DNA from: Martinezella rhizogenes
GTDB lineage: Bacteria > Pseudomonadota > Alphaproteobacteria > Rhizobiales > Rhizobiaceae
DNA length: 64,000 nucleotides
NCBI RefSeq assembly: GCF_000799715.1
Contig: NZ_JUHG01000011.1
Coordinates: 806,001-870,000, forward strand
Direction: 5' to 3'
Within the stretch, counting starts at the first letter, position 1, and every line of letters starts with the position of its first letter. Both the position numbers and the translations under genes were made by a program. Positions 16,318 to 25,495 of this stretch are shown one piece after another. Below the pieces are notes generated by a model that saw only the letters and a program-made list of their open reading frames with translations, was not told the DNA's origin and made no database searches.

Positions 16318-17688
16318 TTACGCCCTTTCGAATCCGCGCGCCACCTCCCAATCGGTGATGCGGCGATCATACTCCTCCTGCTCCCATTCGGCAGCGCGGG
16401 TATAGTGATCGATGACCTCGTCGCCGAAGGCTGCGCGCAGCATCTTCGAGCCCGACAGCGCCACTGCCGCGTCGCGGAGCGTGCGTGGAATTTCGCGGAC
16501 TTCGCGGGCACCATAGGCATCTCCGACGAACGGCGCTTCCAGCTCAAGCTTGTTCTCGATGCCATCGAGACCGGCGGCAATCAGCGCGGCAAAGGCGAGA
16601 TAGGGGTTGAGATCGGAGCCGCCGACGCGGCATTCGATACGGATGCTCTTCGTCTCGGCACCGCAGAGACGATAGCCCGCCGTGCGGTTGTCCGTGCTCC
16701 AGATCGCCTTGGTTGGCGCGAAAGTGCCGGCGACGAAACGCTTGTAGGAATTGATATAGGGCGCGAGGAAATAGGTGATTTCGCTGGCATGGTTCAAAAG
16801 GCCGGCGACATAGTGCTTCATCAGTGGCGTCATGCCGTGCTCTTCTTCTTTGTCAAAGAACAGCGGCGTCTTGCCGTCAACGCTCCACAACGACTGATGA
16901 ATATGCGACGAGCTGCCGGCGGCGCTGTAATTCCACTTCGCGAGGAACGTGATCGCCTTGCCCTTCGCCCAGGCAATCTCCTTGCAGCCGTTCTTGATGA
17001 TCGCATGGCGGTCGGCCATATCAAGCGCGTCGGCATAGCGAACGTTGATTTCCTCCTGGCCGGCCGAGGCCTCGCCCTTGGAATTCTCGACCGGGATGTC
17101 GGCACCCTGCAAGCCCTTGCGGATCGCCCGCATTACATCCTCTTCCTTGGTGGTCTGGAAGATGTGGTAGTCTTCATTGTAGCCACTGACGAGATTGAGG
17201 TTGCGATAACCGGACTCGCGGGCGCTGTCATAGGTTTGATCGAACAAGAAGAATTCGAGCTCCGAGGCCATATAGGCCTTCATGCCCAGCGCTTCGAGAC
17301 GCTTGACCTGCTTCTTGAGTATGGCGCGCGGCGAATGAGCCACTTCTTCGTGGGTGTGATGGTCAAGCACGTCGCAGAGCACAAGCGCCGTGCCTTCGAG
17401 CCAGGGAATGCGGCGAAGCGTGGAGAGGTCCGGCTTCATCGTATAGTCGCCATAACCCTTTTCCCAGCTGGTCGACTTGTAGCCGGAAACGGTCTCCATC
17501 TCGATGTCGGTCGCCTGCAGATAGTTGCAGCTATGCGTTTCCTTCCAGGCGCTGTCGACGAAGAATTCCGCCTGGAATCGTTTGCCCATCAGACGGCCTT
17601 GCATGTCCACCTGGCATGCCAAAACCGTGTCGATGCGACCCTCGGCCACATCCAGTCTGAGGTCGTCTAACGTATAGCTAGTGCTCAT
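16318..17688 (-). CDS. Glutamine-synthetase-like gamma-glutamyl-amine ligase
   Basis: A 456-residue protein of the glutamine synthetase superfamily. The ATP-grasp-like GS catalytic segments are present: ASELEFFLF (metal-binding glutamates), the histidine motif GSSSHIHQSLW, FAPTKAIWSTDNRTAGYR and ECRVGGSDLNPYLA. Length and these motifs match PuuA/IpuC-type ligases, which glutamylate polyamines or alkylamines, rather than the main nitrogen-assimilating GlnA. Known: such ligases sit beside permeases, aldehyde dehydrogenases and gamma-glutamyl hydrolases. Here an APC permease lies 147 bp upstream and dehydrogenases lie downstream. The amine is not known; an amino alcohol would explain the alcohol dehydrogenase. 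Confidence 0.85.
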   Translation of the reverse strand: MSTSYTLDDLRLDVAEGRIDTVLACQVDMQGRLMGKRFQAEFFVDSAWKETHSCNYLQATDIEMETVSGYKSTSWEKGYGDYTMKPDLSTLRRIPWLEGTALVLCDVLDHHTHEEVAHSPRAILKKQVKRLEALGMKAYMASELEFFLFDQTYDSARESGYRNLNLVSGYNEDYHIFQTTKEEDVMRAIRKGLQGADIPVENSKGEASAGQEEINVRYADALDMADRHAIIKNGCKEIAWAKGKAITFLAKWNYSAAGSSSHIHQSLWSVDGKTPLFFDKEEEHGMTPLMKHYVAGLLNHASEITYFLAPYINSYKRFVAGTFAPTKAIWSTDNRTAGYRLCGAETKSIRIECRVGGSDLNPYLAFAALIAAGLDGIENKLELEAPFVGDAYGAREVREIPRTLRDAAVALSGSKMLRAAFGDEVIDHYTRAAEWEQEEYDRRITDWEVARGFERA

Positions 17689-17784
17689 GTTTGATCCGCC
17701 TGAACATTAATGGTGGCATCGGACAACAAAACGCCATTCCCTGACGGGAGAAACCCGCATTCGGCGCTGCGTTTGTGCCGGTGA

Positions 17785-17810
17785 AAGAGGCCGCACGCAT
17801 GCGGCCTCTT
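17785..17810 (-). terminator. Hairpin between permease and glutamine-synthetase-like gene
   Basis: AAGAGGCCGCA (17785-17795) pairs with TGCGGCCTCTT (17800-17810) around four bases. The T-run on the minus strand is short, so it may only partly terminate and lower expression of the downstream enzymes. Confidence 0.65.
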
Positions 17811-17835
17811 GGTTTTAGGACGTGTGGTCCAGCCC

Positions 17836-19407
17836 TCAGCTTTCGCCGACAGCCGCTTCCGCCGCTGCGATATCCGCCTTGCGCTTGGCGATCGCATCAC
17901 CGATCGGCGGGCCCTTGAAGCGGCGGCGCTCGAAACCAAACCAGACGATTGCCGTCAGCACGAGGAAGCCGACGGTAATGATACTCGCCCAGTCATTCGG
18001 CGGCTGAATACCAATAACGAAGATGATGATCATCGAGATGACCGTCAGCACGGCAAAGAGCTTGAACAGTCCCTCACCGAGGTTCCATGGACCCATCTTG
18101 TCCCACTTCGCCGTGCCCCATGCGAAGAGGCCGAGCGTGATCGGGATCGCGAAGGAGAAGAAGAGGAAGATGACGGTGCACGACACGACGATGCTATACA
18201 CCGGCGTATCGCCGATAGACACCAGCGACGAACCCCAGACGAACAACACCGAAAGGATCGAGCCGGTCCAGATCGCCGAAACCGGCGTGCGGTATTTCGG
18301 GCTGACCTTGGCGAGTGCCTTGGAAGCCGGAAGGCCGCCGTCACGCGAAAACGCGAAGATCATGCGCGACACCGACGTCACCGTCGCCAGACCGCACAGC
18401 CACTGGCTGATGAGGATCAGGAAGTACAGAATGTCCTTGATGATCGGGTTCACCTGAGTGTTCATCGCCCAGAAGAACACGTTCCAGCCCTGCTTTGCGG
18501 CGTCGTCCATGTTCGGGAGCATCAGCACGAACGAGCACAGCATGATGTAGCCGAACAATGCCGACCAAAGCACGGAGCCTACCATGCCGCGTGGAACGGA
18601 ATGGGCCGCCTTGACGGTCTCTTCCGAGGTATGCGCGGAGGCATCATAGCCGGTGATCGTATAGATCGGCAGGAGCAGGCCGAGAGCGAAGACCCAGAAG
18701 GTAGACACCTGCGGCCAGACCGGAGCGCCGGTCGCCGTGCCGTCGGCTGCAATCGTGGCCAAGCCCGAATAGTTGGTGAAGGTGAACAGCCGGGCAAAAT
18801 CGAAGGATGGCGCGGCGGCCAGGCACACGACTGACAGTGCGATCGCCGTTGCGAAGATCAGATAGCCGGAAAAGTCGGTCAGCTTGGCCGTCAGTCCGAT
18901 GCCCATATGGTTCACCAGTGCCTGAAGCCCGGTGATGACGATCAGGAACACCATACGGACCAATGTCGTATCGGTCATGTCGAAATAACCGCCGAACGCG
19001 CCGATAAAGAAGTAGTAGGTGCCGACATTGATCGCGCCGAGAACCGTGACGAGACCGAGAAGGTTGAACCAGGCGGTCAGCCAGCCCGTGAACCGATTAC
19101 CAAGGATCGAGCCCCAGTGATAGAGCCCGCCCGCGGTCGGATAGGCTGAGCTGATCTGTGCCATCGCAACAGCGAATACGAGAGAAATAAAGCAACCAAC
19201 CGGCCAGCCGATGCCGATCGCGGCACCGCCTGCGCCTGATGTTGCCTGAGCAAGCGAGTTGATGCCACCGGAAAGAATACAAATGATCGAAAAGGATACC
19301 GCGAAATTCGAGAACGAACTCATCCGCCGTTCCAACTCCTGGGCATAGCCCATGGAGTGCAGGATATGCACATCCTCTTTCTTGTCTAAGTCTGTGTAAT
19401 CAGACAT
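17836..19407 (-). CDS. APC-family amino acid / amine permease
   Basis: A 523-residue inner-membrane transporter with about twelve hydrophobic segments. The N-terminal segment LERRMSSFSNFAVSFSII and the GITGYDASAHTSEET-like sequence (here TITGYDASAHTSEETVK) are typical of the GABA/choline/ethanolamine permease branch of APC. It should import an amine or amino acid by proton symport. The ATG at 19407 has GGGGGAA six bases upstream. It is transcribed toward the glutamine-synthetase-like gene and lies 126 bp after the N-formylglutamate-amidohydrolase-like gene, so it is likely the uptake step of the pathway encoded by the following genes. Confidence 0.88.
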   Translation of the reverse strand: MSDYTDLDKKEDVHILHSMGYAQELERRMSSFSNFAVSFSIICILSGGINSLAQATSGAGGAAIGIGWPVGCFISLVFAVAMAQISSAYPTAGGLYHWGSILGNRFTGWLTAWFNLLGLVTVLGAINVGTYYFFIGAFGGYFDMTDTTLVRMVFLIVITGLQALVNHMGIGLTAKLTDFSGYLIFATAIALSVVCLAAAPSFDFARLFTFTNYSGLATIAADGTATGAPVWPQVSTFWVFALGLLLPIYTITGYDASAHTSEETVKAAHSVPRGMVGSVLWSALFGYIMLCSFVLMLPNMDDAAKQGWNVFFWAMNTQVNPIIKDILYFLILISQWLCGLATVTSVSRMIFAFSRDGGLPASKALAKVSPKYRTPVSAIWTGSILSVLFVWGSSLVSIGDTPVYSIVVSCTVIFLFFSFAIPITLGLFAWGTAKWDKMGPWNLGEGLFKLFAVLTVISMIIIFVIGIQPPNDWASIITVGFLVLTAIVWFGFERRRFKGPPIGDAIAKRKADIAAAEAAVGES

Positions 19408-19533
19408 GTCATTCCCCCTAAAACCAAGCCTTCCGCGGAATTGCGAAAGACCGTATCTCATGTGAGCCACCGGCTTTTTGCCGTATGGCCCGATCGCAGT
19501 TGAGCTGCTCCCCGGGGTCTTTTCTTCTTCTAA

Positions 19534-20301
19534 TCAGGCTTCCAGACTGCTCTGGAGAAGCCCTGTCAGATAGTCGGCCACGACCCCTTGGCCGACGTCA
19601 TCCACGACGAGGTCGTTGCGGACCTCGATCATTACATTATGCAAACCATTGGCGACCCCATGCAACTTCAGCGTATGGGTGACGCCATCATCAGGCCCGT
19701 AAGGTTCGTTGCGCTCGGTACGATAAAGCGGCGCCTCAGCCGCCGCATCGAGCATCCGATCCGCCAGCCAACGATCGTCATCATGCAGAATGCCGAGCTC
19801 CACCGCCCGAGGCTTGCCATTGTAGACAGGGGTAAAGCTGTGGACGGTGACGATCACGTTTTTTTGTCCCCTAGCCGCCCGCTCTTTCAAAAGTGCCTGA
19901 ATGCGATTGTGGAACGGTATGTAAAGCGCCTCGGTCCGAGCCTCCCGATCCGCGGCCCGCAGATGCTGATTGCCGGGGATCGTGTAGATCTCGCTGACTT
20001 CCGGCATCGCGCCAGCGCTTTCCGGCGGCCGGTTGCAATCATAAATCAGACGAGAGAAGCGCTGATGCACCAATGTTGCATCAAGGCTATTGGAGATTTT
20101 CTGGGCAATCGCCAATGCTCCAGGATCCCAGGCAATGTGGCTGGCAAGCGCTTCGGGCGACAGGCCGAGATCGCCGAAGCGCTCCGGCAGTCTGCGAGAT
20201 GCATGTTCGCAAATGATGAAAAACGGACTCTTTCCGTTCGGCCGTTCGACCGCGACGCACTCCCCATCCGCTTCCGTCAGAATGCCTTGCTGGGCAAGCA
20301 T
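19534..20301 (-). CDS. N-formylglutamate amidohydrolase family protein
   Basis: About 255 residues from the ATG at 20301. Family landmarks are FFIICEHASRRLP (metal ligands), HIAWDPGA, SRLIYDCNRPP, VTVHSFTPVYNGKPR and LHNVMIEVRNDL. Classical members release formate from N-formylglutamate in histidine breakdown, but no hut genes are nearby. The place next to a gamma-glutamyl ligase suggests it may hydrolyse another N-acyl or gamma-glutamyl compound; that is inference. The start is uncertain: in-frame ATGs at 20397 and 20406 would add 32-35 residues but lie in AT-rich, promoter-like sequence, and the 20301 start has only a weak ribosome site. It is divergent from the RpiR regulator gene. Confidence 0.8.
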   Translation of the reverse strand: MLAQQGILTEADGECVAVERPNGKSPFFIICEHASRRLPERFGDLGLSPEALASHIAWDPGALAIAQKISNSLDATLVHQRFSRLIYDCNRPPESAGAMPEVSEIYTIPGNQHLRAADREARTEALYIPFHNRIQALLKERAARGQKNVIVTVHSFTPVYNGKPRAVELGILHDDDRWLADRMLDAAAEAPLYRTERNEPYGPDDGVTHTLKLHGVANGLHNVMIEVRNDLVVDDVGQGVVADYLTGLLQSSLEA

Positions 20302-20398
20302 TGCAGGCGCCCCATCGCTTCTTAATAAAATATTTATAAGAAAAGAATTCTTCAGGTTTCGACTGGTGTCAACCGCAAACTGAAAATATTTCTTCATT

Positions 20399-20435
20399 TG
20401 TGACATTGACTCGAAATGTGACAGCGTTGTTATAT
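20399..20435 (+). promoter_or_regulatory. Candidate rpiR promoter with overlapping TGTGACA direct repeats
   Basis: TTGACT (20406-20411) and TTATAT (20430-20435) are 18 bases apart, upstream of the RpiR gene. Two TGTGACA repeats (20399-20405 and 20417-20423) flank the -35 element at an 18-bp period, a possible regulator site in this divergent intergenic region. Confidence 0.5.
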
Positions 20436-20481
20436 CGTCGCAGGAGACTGGCATAAGACCGTCCCGGGGAGCTAAAATCGA

Positions 20482-21354
20482 GTGAGCAATGCGTCGAAGA
20501 CAGTTTCGGACGTAATCCATGCCCAATTCGACGCGTTGACGCGCGCCGAAAAGCAGCTCGCCAAGAGCCTGCTCGACAATTACCCCGTTTCGGGGTTGGG
20601 CAGCATTACGACGGTCGCCGAGAACGCCCGCGTGTCCACGCCGACCGTGGCGCGCATGGTGCAGAAACTTGGCTACAAAGGTTATCCGGATTTTCAATCG
20701 CACCTCCATCACGAGGTCGAGGCGACCATCTCCAATCCGCTGACGAAGCATGATCGCTGGGCATCCAAGGCCCCTGGCACGCATATCCTCAACCGCTTTG
20801 CCGACGCCATCATGGGCAATCTCCGCCAGACCCTGACGGATCTCGATGTGGCGACCTTCGAGAGCGTCGCCGCGCTGCTGTCGGAGCGCAAACGCGGGCT
20901 TTATTTCGTCGGTGGGCGCATTACCGGCGCGCTTGCCGAATATTTCTTTACCCATATGCAGGTCATCCGACCGAACACGACCCTGCTCTCCTCCAATTCC
21001 AGCTCGTGGCCGCAATATGTTTTGAACATGAACCCCGGCGATCTGCTCGTGATCTTCGATATCAGGCGCTATGAGCAGGAGATGGTCAATCTCGCCGCCG
21101 CCGCCCGCCGCCATGGAGCCGAGATCATCGTCTTCACCGACCAATGGGCCACGCCCGCCGCCAAGCATGCCAGGCACACGTTTCGCGTGCAAATAGAGGC
21201 GCCGTCGGCCTGGGATTCCTCTGTCGTCACCCTCTTCATCGTGGAAGCACTGATTGAGGCCGTGCAGAGTTCGACCTGGGATGAGACGAGCGAGCGTATG
21301 AAAACCCTGGAGGGTCTCTTCGAACAGACGCGCCTGTTCCGCAAGCTAAGTTAG
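20482..21354 (+). CDS. MurR/RpiR-family transcriptional regulator
   Basis: A 290-residue regulator. Residues about 1-85 form the RpiR helix-turn-helix (LTRAEKQLAKSLLDNYPVSG, then NARVSTPTVARMVQKLGYKG). Residues about 125-270 form a SIS domain (GLYFVGGRITGALAEYFFTH, IVFTDQWATPAAKHA), which usually binds a phosphosugar or related ligand. The GTG start has GGGGAG ten bases upstream. It lies between a divergent N-formylglutamate-amidohydrolase gene and the ABC importer genes starting at 21540, so it probably controls one or both. In several rhizobial clusters RpiR proteins control amino-acid or amine uptake, but the ligand here is unknown. Confidence 0.87.
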   Translation: MSNASKTVSDVIHAQFDALTRAEKQLAKSLLDNYPVSGLGSITTVAENARVSTPTVARMVQKLGYKGYPDFQSHLHHEVEATISNPLTKHDRWASKAPGTHILNRFADAIMGNLRQTLTDLDVATFESVAALLSERKRGLYFVGGRITGALAEYFFTHMQVIRPNTTLLSSNSSSWPQYVLNMNPGDLLVIFDIRRYEQEMVNLAAAARRHGAEIIVFTDQWATPAAKHARHTFRVQIEAPSAWDSSVVTLFIVEALIEAVQSSTWDETSERMKTLEGLFEQTRLFRKLS

Positions 21355-21539
21355 AAGGAAAAGAAGTATTGAATAACGACCTGCGAATTTGCCAGCAAGA
21401 CATTACCCGTCATAGTTCGTGAATAAGAGTAAATCCCTGCATTTGTTGGAAACGCAACTCATTGAACCCGTCACACAACCTTCATGCAACGTCATTAACA
21501 GCAACGCCAGACACTGAAAACCTAAAAGGAGGAATACCA

Positions 21540-22643
21540 GTGATCACGAAAATTCATCGTCTTCTGACGCTCTCCACTGCGATGATCATGGCTTCGACCG
21601 CCATCGCTGCTGCTGAACCGAGCGCGGACCTCATCGCTGCCGCCAAAAAGGAAGGCACGCTGACCACGATCGCCCTGCCCCACAACTGGTGCGGTTATGG
21701 CGATCTCATCGCAGCCTTCAAGGCGAAGTACGGCCTGGAGGTCAACGAACTCAATCCGGACGCCGGCTCGGGCGATGAAGTCGAAGCCATCCGCGCCAAC
21801 AAGGGCAATACCGGCCCGCAGGCTCCCGACGTAATCGACGTTGGTCTCTCCTTTGGTCCCTCCGCCAAGAAAGACGGCCTGATCCAGCCTTACAAGGTCT
21901 CGACCTGGGATTCGATTCCGGACAGCGCCAAGGATGCCGACGGCTACTGGTACGGCGATTATTACGGCGTTCTCTCCTTCGTCAGCAACAAGGACGTCGT
22001 GAAGAACCCGCCGAAGGATTGGGCCGATCTGCAGAAACCGGAATATGCGAACTCGGTTTCGCTCGCCGGCGACCCACGCACCTCGAACCAGGCCATCCAA
22101 GCTGTTTACGCAGCTGGTCTCGCAGCTGGCGAGAAGGATGCCACCAAGATCGGCCAGGCCGGTCTGGACTACTTCGCCAAGCTGAACAAGGCTGGTAACT
22201 TCGTTCCGGTCATTGGCAAGTCTGCATCGCTCGCTCAGGGCGCAACCCCAATCGTGGTCGCCTGGGACTACGGTGGTCTCGCCTGGCGTGACAGCCTGAA
22301 CGGCAACCCGCCGGTCGACGTTACAGTTCCGGCTTCGGGCGTCATCGCAGGCGTATACGTGCAGGCGATCTCGGCTTTCGCGCCGCATCCGAATGCTGCC
22401 AAGCTCTGGATGGAATTCCTCTATTCCGACGAAGGTCAGATCGGCTGGCTAAAGGGTTATTGCCACCCGATCCGCTTCAACGACCTGGCGAAGAACAAGA
22501 AGATCCCACAGGATCTTCTCGACAAGTTGCCGCCGGCTGCTGCCTATGAAAAAGCCGTTTTCCCGACGCTCGACGAACAGGCCGCCAGCAAGGTCGCCAT
22601 CACCACCAATTGGGACGCTGTCGTCGGTTCGAACGTACAGTAA
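21540..22643 (+). CDS. ABC transporter periplasmic substrate-binding protein (Fe/polyamine class)
   Basis: A 367-residue extracellular solute-binding protein. A 26-residue signal peptide (ITKIHRLLTL, ending AIAAA-EP) directs it to the periplasm. The body has the family pattern of LIAAAKKEGTLTTIALPH, WYGDYYGVLSFVSNKDVV and SGVIAGVYVQAISAFAPHPN. I chose the GTG at 21540 because AGGAGG lies seven bases before it; the ATG at 21462 adds a non-signal extension. It is the first gene of an ABC set with two permeases and an ATPase, separated from the permeases by a terminator-like hairpin, which usually keeps the binding protein in excess. The class takes polyamines, ferric ions or phosphonates; the substrate is not decided. 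Confidence 0.88.
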   Translation: MITKIHRLLTLSTAMIMASTAIAAAEPSADLIAAAKKEGTLTTIALPHNWCGYGDLIAAFKAKYGLEVNELNPDAGSGDEVEAIRANKGNTGPQAPDVIDVGLSFGPSAKKDGLIQPYKVSTWDSIPDSAKDADGYWYGDYYGVLSFVSNKDVVKNPPKDWADLQKPEYANSVSLAGDPRTSNQAIQAVYAAGLAAGEKDATKIGQAGLDYFAKLNKAGNFVPVIGKSASLAQGATPIVVAWDYGGLAWRDSLNGNPPVDVTVPASGVIAGVYVQAISAFAPHPNAAKLWMEFLYSDEGQIGWLKGYCHPIRFNDLAKNKKIPQDLLDKLPPAAAYEKAVFPTLDEQAASKVAITTNWDAVVGSNVQ

Positions 22644-22658
22644 TCCGACTAGAAATGA

Positions 22659-22684
22659 CCTCCCCGTTTCGACGGGGAGGTTTT
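22659..22684 (+). terminator. Attenuating hairpin between binding-protein and permease genes
   Basis: CCTCCCCGT (22659-22667) pairs with ACGGGGAGG (22672-22680) around a stable TTCG tetraloop and is followed by TTTT. It lies inside an ABC operon and probably lets only part of the transcripts continue. Confidence 0.85.
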
Positions 22685-22714
22685 CCGTTTTCGATGCCGC
22701 AGATTGGGCACCTC

Positions 22715-23608
22715 ATGAGCACCGTCACCACATCAACGATCAGTTCTGCTCCCCTGATCAGCAAGCGCGCCGTCATCGACTGGCTGGGTATTGCACCCTT
22801 CCTGATCTTCGCGCTGCTGTTTCTGATTTTCCCGACGATCTATCTCGTCGCCGGCGCATTTCTGACACCGGACGGGAGCTTCACGCTCAAGAACATCGCC
22901 GATCTGTTCACGCCGTCGATCATGAGTTCCTACTGGATCAGTATCAAGGTGTCGGTTGTTTCCGCGCTCGGCGGCGCGCTCATCGGTTTCTATCTTGCCT
23001 GGGCACTGGTCATGGGTGGCCTTCCAGCCTGGGTCCGCCATACATTTCTGACCTTTTCGGGCGTGGCCTCCAATTTCGCCGGCGTACCGCTAGCCTTCGC
23101 GTTCATCGCCACGATCGGCCGTCTCGGGCTCGTCACCGTGCTGATGGTGGAGTTGTTCGGCTTCAATCTGTACTCGACCGGCTTCAATCTCTACAGCTTC
23201 ATCGGCCTCACCATCACCTATATGTATTTCCAGATCCCGCTGATGGTGCTGATCATCACCCCAGCGCTGGACGGCATGAAGAAGGAATGGCGCGAGGCCG
23301 CCTCCATTCTCGGCGCCACCAACGGACAATATTGGCTGATGGTGGCGCTGCCCATCCTCTGGCCGAGCCTGCTCGGCACGACGCTGCTGTTGTTTGCCAA
23401 CGCTTTCGGCGCGATCGCAACAGCCATCGCACTGACCGGCAGCTCGCTCAATATCGTACCGATCCAGCTTTACGCACAAATTCGCGGCGACGTGCTGCAT
23501 AATGCCAATCTCGGCTATGCCATGGCGCTCGGCATGATCGTCATCACCGGCATCTCGAACGTCATCTACATTCTCATGCGCATGCGCGCTGAACGGTGGC
23601 AAAAATGA
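22715..23608 (+). CDS. ABC transporter permease, first subunit
   Basis: A 297-residue inner-membrane protein with about six hydrophobic segments. The cytoplasmic EAA loop is EWREAASILGATNGQYWLMV, which contacts the ATPase. The family is the BPD_transp_1 (CysTW/PotB-like) type. Start choice is uncertain: ATG 22715 (MSTVTTSTISS) gives a normal cytoplasmic N-terminus, while ATG 22694 would add seven residues. Neither has a strong ribosome site. It overlaps the second permease gene by four bases. Confidence 0.87.
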   Translation: MSTVTTSTISSAPLISKRAVIDWLGIAPFLIFALLFLIFPTIYLVAGAFLTPDGSFTLKNIADLFTPSIMSSYWISIKVSVVSALGGALIGFYLAWALVMGGLPAWVRHTFLTFSGVASNFAGVPLAFAFIATIGRLGLVTVLMVELFGFNLYSTGFNLYSFIGLTITYMYFQIPLMVLIITPALDGMKKEWREAASILGATNGQYWLMVALPILWPSLLGTTLLLFANAFGAIATAIALTGSSLNIVPIQLYAQIRGDVLHNANLGYAMALGMIVITGISNVIYILMRMRAERWQK

Positions 23609-24393
23609 AGCTGCAAAAATTCTTTGCCTGGATCGCGGTTGCCATCGGCGCCTTCTATTTCATCGTACCGCTTATCGGCACATTGGAGTTCTCGTTGCGC
23701 ATGCGCCGCAACGCCTACAGTTTTGATGCCTATACCTCGGTCTTTTCCGATCCCAGCTTCCTTTATGCCTTCGGCTATTCGATGCTGATGGCCGTGCTGA
23801 CCATCATTTTCGGCATGCTGCTTGTGGTGCCGACGGCCTATTGGGTTCGCCTGCGCTTGCCGCAGATACGCCCGCTGGTGGAATTCATCACCTTGATGCC
23901 GCTGGTCATCCCGGCGATCGTCATCGTCTTCGGCTATTTGCGTCTCTATAACTCGTCGTCGATCCTGCCGCTGACGGGCTATAATCAAACGACGAATATC
24001 CTGCTCGTCTGCTCGTACATTGTGCTGTCCCTGCCCTACATGTATCGTTCGGTCGATACGGCGATGCGTACCATCGACATCGGTACGTTGACCGAAGCCG
24101 CCGAAAGCCTGGGTGCCAGCTGGACGACCATCATGTTCAAATGCATCTTCCCGAATGTCATGAGCGGCGTGCTTTCCGGCGCCTTCATCACGCTCGCGAT
24201 CGTCATGGGCGAGTTCACCATGGCCTCGCTCCTCAATCGTCCGGCATTCGGCCCCTACATGCAGCTCGTCGGCGCCAACCAGGCCTATCAGTCCTCAGCG
24301 CTGGCGATCATCGCACTCGCCATAACCTGGCTCAGCATGGGCTTGCTCCAGCTGGTCTCCCGTTTCTCAAAATCCGCTCCGATTAAGGCGTAA
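23605..24393 (+). CDS. ABC transporter permease, second subunit
   Basis: A 262-residue membrane protein with about six hydrophobic segments and the EAA loop TLTEAAESLGASWTTIMFKC. The PotC-like size and order (permease, permease, ATPase) match polyamine/iron importers. The ATG at 23605 overlaps the stop of the first permease gene (ATGA) and has GGTGG just upstream, which shows translational coupling. An in-frame GTG at 23596 is less likely. Confidence 0.88.
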   Translation: MKLQKFFAWIAVAIGAFYFIVPLIGTLEFSLRMRRNAYSFDAYTSVFSDPSFLYAFGYSMLMAVLTIIFGMLLVVPTAYWVRLRLPQIRPLVEFITLMPLVIPAIVIVFGYLRLYNSSSILPLTGYNQTTNILLVCSYIVLSLPYMYRSVDTAMRTIDIGTLTEAAESLGASWTTIMFKCIFPNVMSGVLSGAFITLAIVMGEFTMASLLNRPAFGPYMQLVGANQAYQSSALAIIALAITWLSMGLLQLVSRFSKSAPIKA

Positions 24394-24404
24394 GGCTCCC
24401 CACC

Positions 24405-25466
24405 ATGGCTTTTCTCGAACTCACCCATCTCAAGAAATCCTTCGGCGAAGTCCAGGTCGTTCACGACTTCACCATGCACATCGAGAAGGGAGAATTCGTC
24501 TCCTTCCTCGGTCCGTCGGGTTGCGGCAAGACGACAGTCCTGCGCATGATCGCCGGCTTCGAAAGCCCGACCGCCGGGACCTTGACGATCAACGGCAAGG
24601 ACCAGCGCCCGCTGAAGCCGAACCAGCGCAATATCGGCATGGTGTTCCAGGCCTACGCGCTGTTTCCGAACATGACCGTGCATGACAACGTCGCCTTCGG
24701 CCTCAAGGTCGCCGGCATGGCCAAGCCCGACATCGACAGCCGAGTCAAGGAAATGCTCGGTCTGATCAAGCTCGATCATCTTGCCGACCGCTACCCTTAC
24801 CAGATGTCCGGCGGCCAGCAGCAGCGTGTGGCGCTCGCCCGCGCCATCGCCGTCAAGCCGCAGGTGTTGCTGCTCGACGAACCGCTTTCGGCGCTCGACG
24901 CCAAGATCCGCGTATCGCTGCGCGAGGAAATCCGCGCCATCCAGCGGCAACTCGGCATCACCACCGTCTTCGTGACGCACGATCAGGAAGAAGCCCTGTC
25001 GATCTCCGACCGCATCGTCGTCATGAACGGCGGTCGAGCCGACCAGATCGGTACGCCCTACGAAATCTACAACACCCCGGCCACCCGCTTCGTCGCCTCC
25101 TTCGTCGGTACGTTGAATCTGATCGAAGGCAAGGTCGTCGATCCGGACAGCAACCGCATCATGATCGGTGATCAGGGCGTGACGCTGAAGCAGTCGGTCA
25201 CGGCCTACAAGCCGGGCGACACCGTATCGCTGGCGCTGCGCCCGGAAGCGGGATCGCTGGCGGAATCGGCCAAGGGCGACACCGCGCTGACCGGCGAAGT
25301 CTCCTCGGCGCATTTCCTCGGCTCCGTCATCCGCACGCGCATGAATGTCGGCGGCAACACCATCTCCTTCGACATGTTCAACAGCCCTGGCCTGTTGCCG
25401 CCCAGCGTCGGTGAAAAGGTGACGCTGCGCTTCGCCTCCTCCGATCTACTGGTCATCCAGGACTGA
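24405..25466 (+). CDS. ABC transporter ATP-binding protein (PotA-like)
   Basis: A 353-residue ATPase. Walker A is GPSGCGKTT, the signature is MSGGQQQRVALARA, and Walker B is VLLLDEPLSALD, followed by the switch histidine in FVTHDQEEAL. Residues after about 240 form a TOBE domain, as in PotA/FbpC/CysA. It powers import by the two preceding permeases, 11 bp downstream of them. A rho-independent terminator at 25496 closes the operon, so the following FMN riboswitch and ribH2 are separate. Confidence 0.92.
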   Translation: MAFLELTHLKKSFGEVQVVHDFTMHIEKGEFVSFLGPSGCGKTTVLRMIAGFESPTAGTLTINGKDQRPLKPNQRNIGMVFQAYALFPNMTVHDNVAFGLKVAGMAKPDIDSRVKEMLGLIKLDHLADRYPYQMSGGQQQRVALARAIAVKPQVLLLDEPLSALDAKIRVSLREEIRAIQRQLGITTVFVTHDQEEALSISDRIVVMNGGRADQIGTPYEIYNTPATRFVASFVGTLNLIEGKVVDPDSNRIMIGDQGVTLKQSVTAYKPGDTVSLALRPEAGSLAESAKGDTALTGEVSSAHFLGSVIRTRMNVGGNTISFDMFNSPGLLPPSVGEKVTLRFASSDLLVIQD

Positions 25467-25495
25467 TCGACGTCTGTTGGACAAATTTTTCACAA

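Noticed and set aside
19534-20301. Histidine-utilisation hutG
   Set aside because: No hutH, hutU or hutI gene nearby; the neighbours are amine or amino-alcohol genes.
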